Position numbers and translations under genes: made by a program. This document shows, in pieces, positions 1-7,062 of a stretch of 31,262 nucleotides of DNA. Under the pieces are notes generated by a model that saw nothing but the letters and a program-made list of their open reading frames with translations, had not been told where the DNA came from and ran no database searches. The number at the start of each line of letters is the position of its first letter. Position 1 is the stretch's first letter. Source of the stretch: Firmicutes bacterium UBA3932 (lineage in GTDB: Bacteria > Bacillota > Clostridia > Peptostreptococcales > Anaerovoracaceae). Location of the stretch: NCBI GenBank assembly GCA_002385825.1, contig DGEG01000008.1, positions 739 through 32,000 of the forward strand, in the 5' to 3' direction.

Positions 1-344
1 CCCTCATCCCAGATCATCACCGTTCCGCCGCCATACTCGCCTTTGGGTATCGTACCTTCAAAATTTCTGTAGTCCAGGGGATGATCCTCCACCTGCACGG
101 CAAGCCTTTTATCTCTGGGATTGTAGGAAGGTCCTTTCGGCACTGCCCAGCTCAAAAATCTCCCGCTCCATTCAAGGCGAAAATCGTAATGGGCATTTCG
201 TGCTATATGATGCTGAACCACAAATCGTAAACTTTCTGAAACATCGCCTTCCGAAGGCACCGGCTCCACAATTTGTCCTTCCGGCTCTCCGGTTTTCCCG
301 AAATCTCTTTTCTTGTTGTACTCCTCAAGAATTTTTTGTGCCAT
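1..344 (-). CDS. ligD: LigD-type DNA end-joining protein, N-terminal 3'-phosphoesterase domain (partial, runs off the window)
   Basis: The first 114 residues of a protein that continues past the left edge. They match the 3'-phosphoesterase domain of bacterial LigD, which trims 3' ends of DNA breaks in non-homologous end joining. Visible active-site pattern: H46, H52, D54 and R56 (in QHHIARNAHYDFRLEW), then H88 and Y92 in EDHPLDYRNFEG, followed by PKGEYGGGTV. The spacing is the same as the metal- and phosphate-binding set known for Pseudomonas LigD. The ATG (344-342) shares one base with the ku stop codon (TAATG), so it is translationally coupled to ku. The domain begins almost at residue 1, so this LigD starts with the phosphoesterase module. 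Whether ligase and polymerase modules follow, or this is a stand-alone phosphoesterase, cannot be seen. Confidence 0.9.
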   Translation of the reverse strand, partial: MAQKILEEYNKKRDFGKTGEPEGQIVEPVPSEGDVSESLRFVVQHHIARNAHYDFRLEWSGRFLSWAVPKGPSYNPRDKRLAVQVEDHPLDYRNFEGTIPKGEYGGGTVMIWDE

Positions 345-1126
345 TACGCCAACTCTTTCTTCACTTTCTCCTTTTTCACCTTTTCCACACTGGCCTTTAG
401 GGCCTCCATAAGGTCGATAACCTTGCCGGGGCCTTCCGACTCAGGCGCGACGACTTCCTTGCCTGATATCTTGGTTTCGATCAACTGGCGAAGTTTGGCC
501 TGGTATTCATCTTTATAGCTTTCCGGATCAAAGGGCGTGTCCATGGAATTGATCAAAGTCCTTGCCATATTCAACTCCGATTCGGAAATCTCCGGCTTCC
601 CATAGGGTTTTTGCAGTTCTCTAACCTCGTCTGCATAGAACATTGTGGAGATCAGGATGCCGTCTTCGCGAGAAATAATGGCCATCAATGTGTCTCTCGT
701 GCCCATGACGGTTTTGCCGATAGCTATTTTCTGTTCCGCCATTAACGCGGCTCGGAGCAGCTCAAAGGCCTTTTCTCCTCCCGCCTCGGGCACGGCTTGA
801 TAAGTTTTGTCATAGTAAACGGGAGAAATCTGGTCAAGCTGTGCAAAGTGCAGAATTTGAATGGATTTTTCTTTCTCGGTTTTTATTTTTTCGATCTCTT
901 CGTCGGTAATGATGACATATTTGTCCCTATCGTATTCGAAACCTCTTACGATGTCGGCAGATGTCAATTCCTTGCCGCAATGTGCACAGGTTTTCTTGTA
1001 CCGAATGCGGCTATTGTCTTCTTTATGAAGCTGATTGAAGTGAATATCATTGTCCTGGGTAGCCTTATACATGGCAATGGGAATTGCCACCATGCCGAAA
1101 GTTATGACCGTTTTACGTGACGCCAT
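344..1126 (-). CDS. ku: Non-homologous end-joining protein Ku
   Basis: A 260-residue bacterial Ku, the usual family length. Ku forms a homodimeric ring that threads onto broken DNA ends and recruits LigD. The start MASRKTVITFGMVAIPIAMY and the central core (LLRAALMAEQKIAIGKTVMGTRDTL) are typical of the Ku beta-barrel. The C-terminal tail is lysine-rich (KVKKEKVKKELA), as in bacterial Ku proteins whose tail contacts DNA. A CAHC pair near residue 47 looks like half of a degenerate zinc ribbon. ATG at 1126 is preceded 8 nt upstream by GGAGGT. It lies 38 nt after the lipid kinase gene and overlaps ligD by one base, so the two repair genes are co-expressed. Confidence 0.96.
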   Translation of the reverse strand: MASRKTVITFGMVAIPIAMYKATQDNDIHFNQLHKEDNSRIRYKKTCAHCGKELTSADIVRGFEYDRDKYVIITDEEIEKIKTEKEKSIQILHFAQLDQISPVYYDKTYQAVPEAGGEKAFELLRAALMAEQKIAIGKTVMGTRDTLMAIISREDGILISTMFYADEVRELQKPYGKPEISESELNMARTLINSMDTPFDPESYKDEYQAKLRQLIETKISGKEVVAPESEGPGKVIDLMEALKASVEKVKKEKVKKELA

Positions 1127-1134
1127 CTGAATAC

Positions 1135-1148
1135 ACCTCCCAGGAGGT
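1135..1148 (-). promoter_or_regulatory. ku ribosome binding site inside a perfect palindrome
   Basis: The ku Shine-Dalgarno (GGAGGT on the minus strand, 1140-1135) is one arm of the palindrome ACCTCC-TG-GGAGGT. The mRNA could fold as a 5-bp stem with a 4-nt CTGG loop, with one more G-U pair possible, hiding the ribosome binding site. The palindrome is seen directly. Translational control is inferred. Confidence 0.5.
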
Positions 1149-1164
1149 AGTTTTTCCGATGGGC

Positions 1165-2079
1165 TTATAAAATATCCGGTATGGAAAAATCCATGGCCGC
1201 CGGAAAAACGGAGATGTTCAATTTCCCTGAAGTAAATACCTCGCCGTCTACACAGATCTTCATGGTGTCTTTCGGCTCAACGGTAAGGGACCGGCATTGA
1301 ACGTAGGTTACAATATCCTTTGCAACCAGAGTATCCAGGTGGGTTCCCTTATAATATTTCGAGATGAAGGATGCAAAGGTTCTGCGATTGACCTTGTTTA
1401 TAAGGCTTACATCCAGCAATCCGTCGTCCACTTTCGCCTTGGGAACTCCCTTAAAACCTCCGCCGCAAAACGCGCCGTTCCCCACGGCTACCAGGGTAAA
1501 CTCTCGGTAAAACACCCTTCCGTCCTCGAGAGTCACTTTCAGATTATAACCTTCATTGCCGGCAAATACTACAGCCACCCCTGCAATATAAGCTAAGGGG
1601 CCCTGAAGAAAGGACTTCTCCTTGATTGCTTCCATCTTGGTTACTACTTCGCAATCCAGCCCGATATTGAGCATGTTGACGATAATCCTGTCACCGTATT
1701 GAATCAGATCTATTTTCTTTGCCATGCCTCTGATCTGGCTTTTTATATCCAAAAAGGCCTTGGGGTGGGCAAAGTTGCGGGCAAAATCATTGCCGGTTCC
1801 CGCAGGGATGAATGCAATTTCCGCGTTGGGGAAGCCGAAGGCTCCATTGGCCACCTCATTCAGTGTGCCGTCACCCCCGACAGCATAGAAACGCAGCTTT
1901 TCATCGGGAAAAGCAATACACCGGTTCCTGACATAGTTTTCGCCGTCACCGGTATTCATGGTCCGATGAATTTCGTAATCTACATTTTCAGCTTTGACGG
2001 CTTCAAGTATTCGCGGCAGAAATTTTGATTCCGCATCCCGATGTCCCGCCACCGGGTTCAATATAAAAATATGCTTCAT
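1165..2079 (-). CDS. Diacylglycerol kinase family lipid kinase (YegS/DgkB-like)
   Basis: A 304-residue member of the DAGK catalytic family (YegS, DgkB, BmrU type), which phosphorylates membrane lipids such as diacylglycerol. It begins MKHIFILNPVAGHRDAESKF, has the nucleotide-binding GGDGTLNE at 68-75 and GTGNDFARNF around 94-103, and ends with the beta-rich domain typical of the family (GGGFKGVPKAKVDDGLLDV). No signal peptide or membrane helix is seen, so it is cytosolic or membrane-associated. ATG at 2079. It is the first gene of a co-directional set with ku and ligD. Its functional relation to end joining is unclear and may be only positional. The lipid substrate cannot be read from sequence; in Gram-positives DgkB recycles diacylglycerol from lipoteichoic acid synthesis. 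Confidence 0.9.
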   Translation of the reverse strand: MKHIFILNPVAGHRDAESKFLPRILEAVKAENVDYEIHRTMNTGDGENYVRNRCIAFPDEKLRFYAVGGDGTLNEVANGAFGFPNAEIAFIPAGTGNDFARNFAHPKAFLDIKSQIRGMAKKIDLIQYGDRIIVNMLNIGLDCEVVTKMEAIKEKSFLQGPLAYIAGVAVVFAGNEGYNLKVTLEDGRVFYREFTLVAVGNGAFCGGGFKGVPKAKVDDGLLDVSLINKVNRRTFASFISKYYKGTHLDTLVAKDIVTYVQCRSLTVEPKDTMKICVDGEVFTSGKLNISVFPAAMDFSIPDIL

Positions 2080-2093
2080 TCGTTTCCTCGACT

Positions 2094-2118
2094 ATCTGAA
2101 TTCGTTATTTATTCAGAT
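2094..2118. repeat. 8-bp inverted repeat in the lipid kinase leader
   Basis: ATCTGAAT (2094-2101) and ATTCAGAT (2111-2118) form a perfect inverted repeat with a 9-nt spacer. It lies 15 nt upstream of the lipid kinase ATG. It could be an operator or a leader hairpin. No T-tract follows, so it is not a convincing terminator. Confidence 0.45.
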
Positions 2119-2141
2119 TACCATAATGTAGGGTGCATGCA

Positions 2142-2177
2142 CAAGCAAAAGCCCGGGTAAACGGTGTTTTTTGCTTG
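2142..2177. repeat. 9-bp inverted repeat in the lipid kinase/arginase intergenic region
   Basis: CAAGCAAAA (2142-2150) is mirrored by TTTTGCTTG (2169-2177) around an 18-nt centre. A separate 10-bp palindrome, GTGCATGCAC (2133-2142), abuts it. The region (2080-2312) separates divergent genes, so a regulator site is plausible. Nothing further identifies it. Confidence 0.4.
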
Positions 2178-2220
2178 CTATTCATGGTTTAAAGGACATG
2201 GTTGGGCAGATAGGACAATC

Positions 2221-2249
2221 TTGACGGTGTATTGTTTTGGTAGTAAGAT
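2221..2249 (+). promoter_or_regulatory. Candidate SigA promoter for arginase
   Basis: TTGACG (2221-2226), a 17-nt spacer and TAAGAT (2244-2249) form a good vegetative promoter about 65 nt upstream of the arginase ATG. The -35 matches 5 of 6 and the -10 matches 4 of 6. Confidence 0.55.
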
Positions 2250-2312
2250 GAGTTTGATTGAATAATCTGTAAATTTTTTCAAGGTTATGCAAGCGCCTAA
2301 AGGAGATTAAAA

Positions 2313-3224
2313 ATGAAACCACAAATTAATCCCAATGTTTCCGTAATCGGAGTAGCCATCGATCTCGGAGCAGGTACTCCAGGAGTAAGCCTTGGTCCTG
2401 CCGCGATACGGTATGCGGGCTTGATGGAAAAACTTGAGAAAATCGGATACAGCGTAAGGGACGAAGGCGATATACTGGCAGACAAACCCGCAACCCCTGT
2501 TCAAAACGGCTGCAAATTGAAATTTTTAGATGAGATTACAAGGGTAAATACGGAACTGTGCAACAAGGTCTCCCAAGTTATGGCAGAAGGCAGGTTTCCT
2601 CTGGTACTGGGAGGCGATCACAGCATTGCAATCGGTACCATTGCGGGTGTGGCTCAGCATAAGAAAAATTTAGGCGTAATTTGGTTTGACGCCCACGGAG
2701 ATATCAACACAGAAGAAACATCTCCCTCGGGCAATATCCACGGAATGCCGGTAGCAGTCAGTTTCGGTTTCGGCAATGAACGCCTTACATCTATCGGTGG
2801 TCCCAATAGGAAATTGCGGCCGGATAGATTCGTTTACATCGGTTGCAGGGATCTGGACATGGATGAAAAGAAAGTCTTAAAAGAGCTGGGTGTTACGGTC
2901 TTTACCATGCATGAGCTGGATCGATACGGGATGACGGAAGTAATCGGAAGAGCCATCGAGATTGCAAGCGACGGCACGGACGGGATACACGTGAGTTTCG
3001 ACTTGGACAGCTTGGATCCTCTGTACGCCCCCGGTACGGGAACGCGAGTGCCGGGTGGATTGACCTACAGGGAGGGTAACCTGGCGCTGGAAATGATAGC
3101 ACTGACAGAAAAACTCGTAAGCGCCGAGTTTGTAGAGGTGAACCCCATTATCGACAACAATAACATGACGGCAAAAACCGCCGTGTCATTGATCGGATCG
3201 TTAATGGGGGAATGGTTAATTTAA
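2313..3224 (+). CDS. rocF: Arginase (ureohydrolase family)
   Basis: A 303-residue ureohydrolase that hydrolyses L-arginine to L-ornithine and urea with a binuclear manganese centre. All metal ligands are visible: H103 in GGDHS, D126/H128/D130 in FDAHGDIN, and D230/D232 in SFDLDSLDP. The arginase-type substrate loop SPSGNIHGMP (137-146) and the GVSLGPAAIRYAGL start support arginase over agmatinase. A strong AAAGGAGA lies 7 nt upstream of the ATG. It has its own promoter, and the next gene, an aminopeptidase, also has one; together they suggest peptide and arginine catabolism. Ornithine would be the link to the racemase-family gene at 29214-30314, but that link is only inferred. Formiminoglutamase is a less likely alternative. 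Confidence 0.92.
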   Translation: MKPQINPNVSVIGVAIDLGAGTPGVSLGPAAIRYAGLMEKLEKIGYSVRDEGDILADKPATPVQNGCKLKFLDEITRVNTELCNKVSQVMAEGRFPLVLGGDHSIAIGTIAGVAQHKKNLGVIWFDAHGDINTEETSPSGNIHGMPVAVSFGFGNERLTSIGGPNRKLRPDRFVYIGCRDLDMDEKKVLKELGVTVFTMHELDRYGMTEVIGRAIEIASDGTDGIHVSFDLDSLDPLYAPGTGTRVPGGLTYREGNLALEMIALTEKLVSAEFVEVNPIIDNNNMTAKTAVSLIGSLMGEWLI

Positions 3225-3246
3225 CAGAGAATTGTCAATATAAAAA

Positions 3247-3275
3247 TTGATAATAATCCTACCGTTTGGTAAAAT
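3247..3275 (+). promoter_or_regulatory. Candidate SigA promoter for the M29 aminopeptidase
   Basis: TTGATA (3247-3252), an exact 17-nt spacer and TAAAAT (3270-3275, 5 of 6), 57 nt upstream of the start codon. A small dyad, TCCGA-TC-TCGGA, follows before the AAAGGAGA ribosome binding site. Confidence 0.65.
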
Positions 3276-3331
3276 ATATGGGATAAATAACTTATCCGAT
3301 CTCGGAATATTTAATACAAAAGGAGACATCT

Positions 3332-4441
3332 ATGGATACAAGAATCAAAAAATTGGCGGATGTGCTCGTACACTATTCCTGCAACATCCAAAAATGCGAG
3401 CGAGTCCTTATTTCTTATGACGGCGATTCGGCCAAACCCTTGGTAAAGCAACTCATCAAGGAAGTTTACGCATGCGGCGGTTATCCCTATGTGGAAATTC
3501 GCGATTCTTCCATTACCCGGGAAATTCTGCTGGGCTGCAACGAAGAACAGCTGGAATTCATGAACGAATATCTGCTTCACCAGATGAAAGGAATGCAGGC
3601 ATATATCGGCATCCGGGCCTCCGATAACGCTTCGGAACATGCTGATGTTCCTGCGTCGCAGCAAAGCCTTTACAACAGAGTTCTGCGGCCGGTGCAACGT
3701 CAGAGAGTAGATCACTCCAAGTGGGTGGTCCTTCGCTATCCCAACAACTCCATGGCACAGCTGGCAAATACCAGTCTCGAAAACTTTGAAGATTTTTATT
3801 TCAATGTATGCACCCTGGACTACGGAAAGATGGACAAAGCCATGGATGCATTGAAAGAGCTCATGGATAAGACCGACAAAGTACGCATCGTCGGCCCCGG
3901 AACAGATCTCACTTTCTCCATTAAAGGTATCGGCACCGTTAAATGCAGCGGTGAGCGCAACATACCCGACGGAGAAATTTACACTGCTCCGATAAAAGAC
4001 TCAGTAAACGGCATCATCTCATACAACACACCTTCCGAAGAAGAAGGATTCACTTATGAGAATGTGGTTTTTGAAGTCAAAAACGGCAAGATTGTCAAAG
4101 CCACAGCCAATGACACGGATCGAATTAACGCGCTGCTGGATACGGACGAAGGTGCACGTTATTTCGGAGAATTTGCAATCGGCGTCAACCCCTATATCCT
4201 TCACCCGATGAAGGACACCCTTTTTGACGAAAAGATTGCCGGAAGCTTCCACCTGACTCCCGGCTGCGCTTATGAAGATGCCAACAACGGCAACGTATCC
4301 GCCGTACATTGGGATCTCGTTATGATACAGAGGCCGGAATACGGCGGCGGAGAGATCTATTTCGATGATGTGTTAATCCGCAAGGACGGACTCTTCGTGC
4401 TGCCGGAACTGGAAGTGCTGAATCCGGAAAACCTTAAGTAA
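3332..4441 (+). CDS. Aminopeptidase, peptidase family M29 (AmpS/PepS-like)
   Basis: A 369-residue cytosolic metallo-aminopeptidase of the M29 family, which removes N-terminal residues from small peptides using two metal ions. The C-terminal half holds the family landmarks: GERNIPDGEIYTAP, then GEFAIGVNP, then HPMKDTLFDEKIAGSFHLTPG, and near the end the SAVHWDLV segment with the last His and Asp ligands. Length is a little short of the usual 400-410 residues, but both ends look complete. The ATG follows AAAGGAGACATCT. It sits 107 nt after arginase with its own promoter and is closed by a strong terminator. The specificity (leucyl or broader) cannot be told. Confidence 0.9.
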   Translation: MDTRIKKLADVLVHYSCNIQKCERVLISYDGDSAKPLVKQLIKEVYACGGYPYVEIRDSSITREILLGCNEEQLEFMNEYLLHQMKGMQAYIGIRASDNASEHADVPASQQSLYNRVLRPVQRQRVDHSKWVVLRYPNNSMAQLANTSLENFEDFYFNVCTLDYGKMDKAMDALKELMDKTDKVRIVGPGTDLTFSIKGIGTVKCSGERNIPDGEIYTAPIKDSVNGIISYNTPSEEEGFTYENVVFEVKNGKIVKATANDTDRINALLDTDEGARYFGEFAIGVNPYILHPMKDTLFDEKIAGSFHLTPGCAYEDANNGNVSAVHWDLVMIQRPEYGGGEIYFDDVLIRKDGLFVLPELEVLNPENLK

Positions 4442-4454
4442 CCCTAAAAAGTGT

Positions 4455-4484
4455 GACCCGCAGAACTGCCTGCGGGTCTTTTTT
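4455..4484 (+). terminator. Rho-independent terminator after the aminopeptidase gene
   Basis: A perfect 9-bp stem GACCCGCAG/CTGCGGGTC with a 6-nt loop is followed directly by six T. It separates this transcript from the convergent minus-strand gene, whose stop codon begins at 4485-4483 within the T-tract. Confidence 0.9.
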
Positions 4485-4746
4485 ATATCGCCTTATATCT
4501 TAGAATTCCTCTCTCCTTCTCCAGCCGAAATATTGCCCTCCAGCCGATCTGGTTTTGACGAAGAACTTCCTTGATATTCTCTATTCCGTCTTCGTTGGTG
4601 ACCAGAGTGATTCCGTGGCCGCAGCTTCCGAAAAGCTGGGCAGGGGTCCTCATCAGTGTGGTAGGGATTCCCGCCTGCAGCAACTTATCCCTGGCATATG
4701 CAGCCGTAAAGAAGGAGGAGGAAATCACGATGACATATTCGTTCAT
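4483..4746 (-). CDS. DUF3343-like small protein (putative Se/S carrier-like)
   Basis: An 87-residue protein starting MNEYVIVISSSFFTAAYARDK. The reading frame is open further upstream to a TTG at 4770, but the ATG at 4746 is preferred because AGGAAGAGG lies just before it. The pattern of a short alpha/beta fold in which a secreted-looking strand is followed by AGIPTTLMRTPAQLFGSCGHGITL resembles the DUF3343 family, described as possible selenium/sulfur carriers. The SCGHG cysteine is the likely functional residue. It follows dacF by 56 nt on the same strand and ends the long minus-strand run. Function in the cell is not known. Confidence 0.75.
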   Translation of the reverse strand: MNEYVIVISSSFFTAAYARDKLLQAGIPTTLMRTPAQLFGSCGHGITLVTNEDGIENIKEVLRQNQIGWRAIFRLEKERGILRYKAI

Positions 4747-4802
4747 TCTCTGCCTCTTCCTATTCCTCAACTATCGCTGAATATCTTCCGTAATTTCAGT
4801 CT

Positions 4803-6050
4803 CTATATGAGAGTTTTCAGCATTCGTATGTAGATTTCGTGAAGCTTTGCGACTTCTACATCTCCGTCGGCCACAAGGGGATATCTCCCAACTTCCGCAC
4901 CGTCTTTCAATGCGATCAATTCGCCTACTTTATCTCCCGCCTTAAGAGGGGCTTTAATCCGTTCAAATAGTACTATCTCCGTGGTAACCTGATCGCCTTC
5001 GCCTTTCTTCACCAGCAGATTGATATCCGAATCGGCGATGGCATTGACAGAAGACGGCGAGCCTTTCTCTATGACAATGGTGCCCAATACTTCTCCTTTT
5101 TTCGCAAGTACGGCATTTTCACATGTGGCAAACCCATAATCCAGAAGCTTCATCGTCTCTCCCCATCTGTTATGGGTTGTGTCACAGCCAAGCACCACAG
5201 CAATAAGAGTCAAATCTTCTTTAGTGGCGGAACCGGATAAGCAATATCCGGCTTCGCGAGTAAATCCCGTCTTGATCCCGTTGGCTCCGGGATAAAGCTT
5301 GATGAGCCTGTTGGTATTCGTCAATTCGAACTCTGTCTGCTTTTTGCTCTCCAAACCCACCAACACCGTCGTCTGCCAGGTGGTAAACCATTCATGGGCA
5401 ATTTCGTGCTTCAGCAATTCTCTTGACATCAGTGCTATATCATATGCGCTTGTGTAATGATCCGCTACCGGAAGTCCGTTGGTATTGACGAAATGGGTAT
5501 TCTTCATTCCCAGTTCCTGAGCTCTTTTGTTCATCATTTCTATGAAGATCTCTTCTGAGCCGGCTACATATTCGGCGCAGGCAACGCAGGCATCGTTGGC
5601 ACTTCCGATGGCAATTCCCTTTAATAGGGTCTCTACGGTCTGTTGTTCTCCCTGCTCCATGTACATCTGACTGCCGCCCATGCTTGCCGCTCTCTGGCTG
5701 ATGGTAACCTTATCTTCCAGGGAAATCTGGCCGCGCTCCACAGCTTCCAATACCAACAGCATGGTCATTATCTTCGTTATGCTTGCAGGCGGCAATCTCT
5801 CGTGGCAGTTTTTTTCATAGAGGACGGTACCGCTTCCCGCATCGATGAGTATGGCAGACTTGGCGGTTTCAGCCAATTCAGCCGTCGTACCGGTTTTAAC
5901 CGTGACCGGTATTGCCGTCTCCACTACCTGAAGCTCTTCGCTGATGACAACCGTTTTTTCCCCGCCAAAGATATCTGTAACCGTAACCGTGAGCGACGAT
6001 AGTACAATTAATAACGCCAGCACCCAGCCCAAATACTTGTATGAATGCAA
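4803..6050 (-). CDS. dacF: D-alanyl-D-alanine carboxypeptidase, peptidase family S11 (DacF/PBP5-like)
   Basis: A 415-residue secreted penicillin-binding protein that removes the terminal D-Ala of peptidoglycan stem peptides. An N-terminal signal/anchor (about residues 7-26) is followed by the S11 motifs: S90-I-T-K93 (catalytic Ser and Lys), S150-A-N152 and K260-T-G262. A C-terminal beta domain follows, and an amphipathic helix ends the protein (EVAKLHEIYIRMLKTLI). Start is a TTG at 6050. The best ribosome binding site is the GGGAGGGGG run 8-15 nt upstream, which is also the 3' arm of a terminator hairpin. In many Firmicutes dacF follows pdp; here four Moco genes lie between them. Its role in spore cortex or cell-wall trimming is known of the family, not shown here. 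Confidence 0.93.
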   Translation of the reverse strand: MHSYKYLGWVLALLIVLSSLTVTVTDIFGGEKTVVISEELQVVETAIPVTVKTGTTAELAETAKSAILIDAGSGTVLYEKNCHERLPPASITKIMTMLLVLEAVERGQISLEDKVTISQRAASMGGSQMYMEQGEQQTVETLLKGIAIGSANDACVACAEYVAGSEEIFIEMMNKRAQELGMKNTHFVNTNGLPVADHYTSAYDIALMSRELLKHEIAHEWFTTWQTTVLVGLESKKQTEFELTNTNRLIKLYPGANGIKTGFTREAGYCLSGSATKEDLTLIAVVLGCDTTHNRWGETMKLLDYGFATCENAVLAKKGEVLGTIVIEKGSPSSVNAIADSDINLLVKKGEGDQVTTEIVLFERIKAPLKAGDKVGELIALKDGAEVGRYPLVADGDVEVAKLHEIYIRMLKTLI

Positions 6051-6055
6051 TAGAA

Positions 6056-6108
6056 AAACCCCCTCCCTTGCTATCTCTAATTAAAGATATTTCAAGTTCG
6101 GGGGGTTT
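6056..6108 (-). terminator. Terminator/attenuator-like hairpin between the MOSC gene and dacF
   Basis: On the minus strand AAACCCCC pairs with GGGGGTTT, followed by further T and CTA. The intervening ~35 nt contains a smaller TATCT/AGATA stem. The hairpin ends only a few bases before the dacF TTG, and its GGGAGGGGG arm includes the dacF ribosome binding site. It may end the Moco transcript or gate dacF translation. Confidence 0.7.
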
Positions 6109-6129
6109 ATTCGCTCAAGCTGTACTTCT

Positions 6130-6585
6130 TTATTCCGTAATTTCTTCTATAACTTCGATGGCATCGCCCGGCCTGACGACGCCTCCTTTAAGCACCTGGG
6201 TAAAAACTCCTTCTCTCGGCATAATGCAATGTCCTACTTGCTTCATGATGGCACACCCGCTATGACATTCCTTACCTATCTGGCTCACAACGTGAAGAGT
6301 CTCCCCTATCTTCAATTTTGTGCCCACCGGAAGAGTATGCAGCTCAAGCCCTTCCACCGTAATGTTCTCCGCAAATACGCCTTCGGTAAGATCCTTTCTT
6401 CCGGTCATGGCGATCATTTTGTCAACGCTTTCCTGGGCCAAGAGGCTGACTTGCCTTTTGCCTTTGCCGCTGTGAGCATCGCCTTCTATACCGTAATCCT
6501 CCACTAAAACAACACTGTCCACGGGAGTTTTGACTACACCTTTGGTATCGCTTATATTTACCGCTTTCACAATTCCTTTTTTCAT
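6130..6585 (-). CDS. MOSC domain protein of the molybdenum-cofactor cluster
   Basis: A 151-residue stand-alone MOSC domain. MOSC domains are sulfur-carrier modules related to the C-terminus of Moco sulfurase. The protein begins MKKGIVKAVNISDTKGVVKTPV, carries GDAHSGKGKRQVSLLA near 40-55, and has the conserved cysteine region IGKECHSGCAIM and MPREGVFTQVLKGG. The frame is open upstream to 6681, but the ATG at 6585 is preferred: it forms an ATGA overlap with the moaC stop and has TGGAGGAAACGG just before it. It is the last gene of the mogA-moaA-moaC set, so it probably works on the finished cofactor (for example sulfuration). The exact reaction of such small bacterial MOSC proteins is not settled. 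Confidence 0.88.
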   Translation of the reverse strand: MKKGIVKAVNISDTKGVVKTPVDSVVLVEDYGIEGDAHSGKGKRQVSLLAQESVDKMIAMTGRKDLTEGVFAENITVEGLELHTLPVGTKLKIGETLHVVSQIGKECHSGCAIMKQVGHCIMPREGVFTQVLKGGVVRPGDAIEVIEEITE

Positions 6586-7061
6586 TCCGTTTCCTCCAGT
6601 ATCCAATCTCCGGAACGTCCTCCGGTTTTTTGAAGCAGTCGGATATTCTGTATTCTCATGGTTTTGTCCACGGCCTTGCACATGTCGTAGACGGTAAGGG
6701 CCGCTATCGAAACGGCTGTAAGGGCTTCCATCTCGATGCCGGTCTGCCCGTTGGTGGAAAGCGTGGCGGTGATCTCCACCCGGTCTTCTTTTATATCAAA
6801 ATCCATGTCGCATCCGGATATGAAAATGTTATGGCACATGGGAATCAACTCCCATGTTTTTTTTGCTCCCGCAATGCCGGCAACCTGCGCCACTCCGAGC
6901 ACGTCGCCCTTTTTCATGGCGCCTTTTTTAATCTTTTCTATGGTTTCCGGCTGCATGATGACTTCGCCACGAGCCACAGCGGTCCGGTCGGTAAAAGCTT
7001 TGTCTCCCACGTTGACCATTTTGGCTCTTCCCTCAGCATTGATATGGGTAAACTCGCTCAT
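6582..7061 (-). CDS. moaC: Cyclic pyranopterin monophosphate synthase MoaC
   Basis: A 159-residue MoaC, full length. It converts the MoaA product (3',8-cyclo-7,8-dihydro-GTP) to cyclic pyranopterin monophosphate in the first stage of molybdenum-cofactor synthesis. Signature segments seen: KKTWELIPMCHNIFISGCD (67-85), GIEMEALTAVS (108-118), YDMCKAVDK with the catalytic Asp126 and Lys129, and the ending TGGRSGDW. Start ATG at 7061 is 1 nt after the moaA stop, and its own stop overlaps the MOSC gene start (ATGA). Tight coupling shows these are one operon. Confidence 0.97.
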   Translation of the reverse strand: MSEFTHINAEGRAKMVNVGDKAFTDRTAVARGEVIMQPETIEKIKKGAMKKGDVLGVAQVAGIAGAKKTWELIPMCHNIFISGCDMDFDIKEDRVEITATLSTNGQTGIEMEALTAVSIAALTVYDMCKAVDKTMRIQNIRLLQKTGGRSGDWILEETE

Positions 7062-7062
7062 T

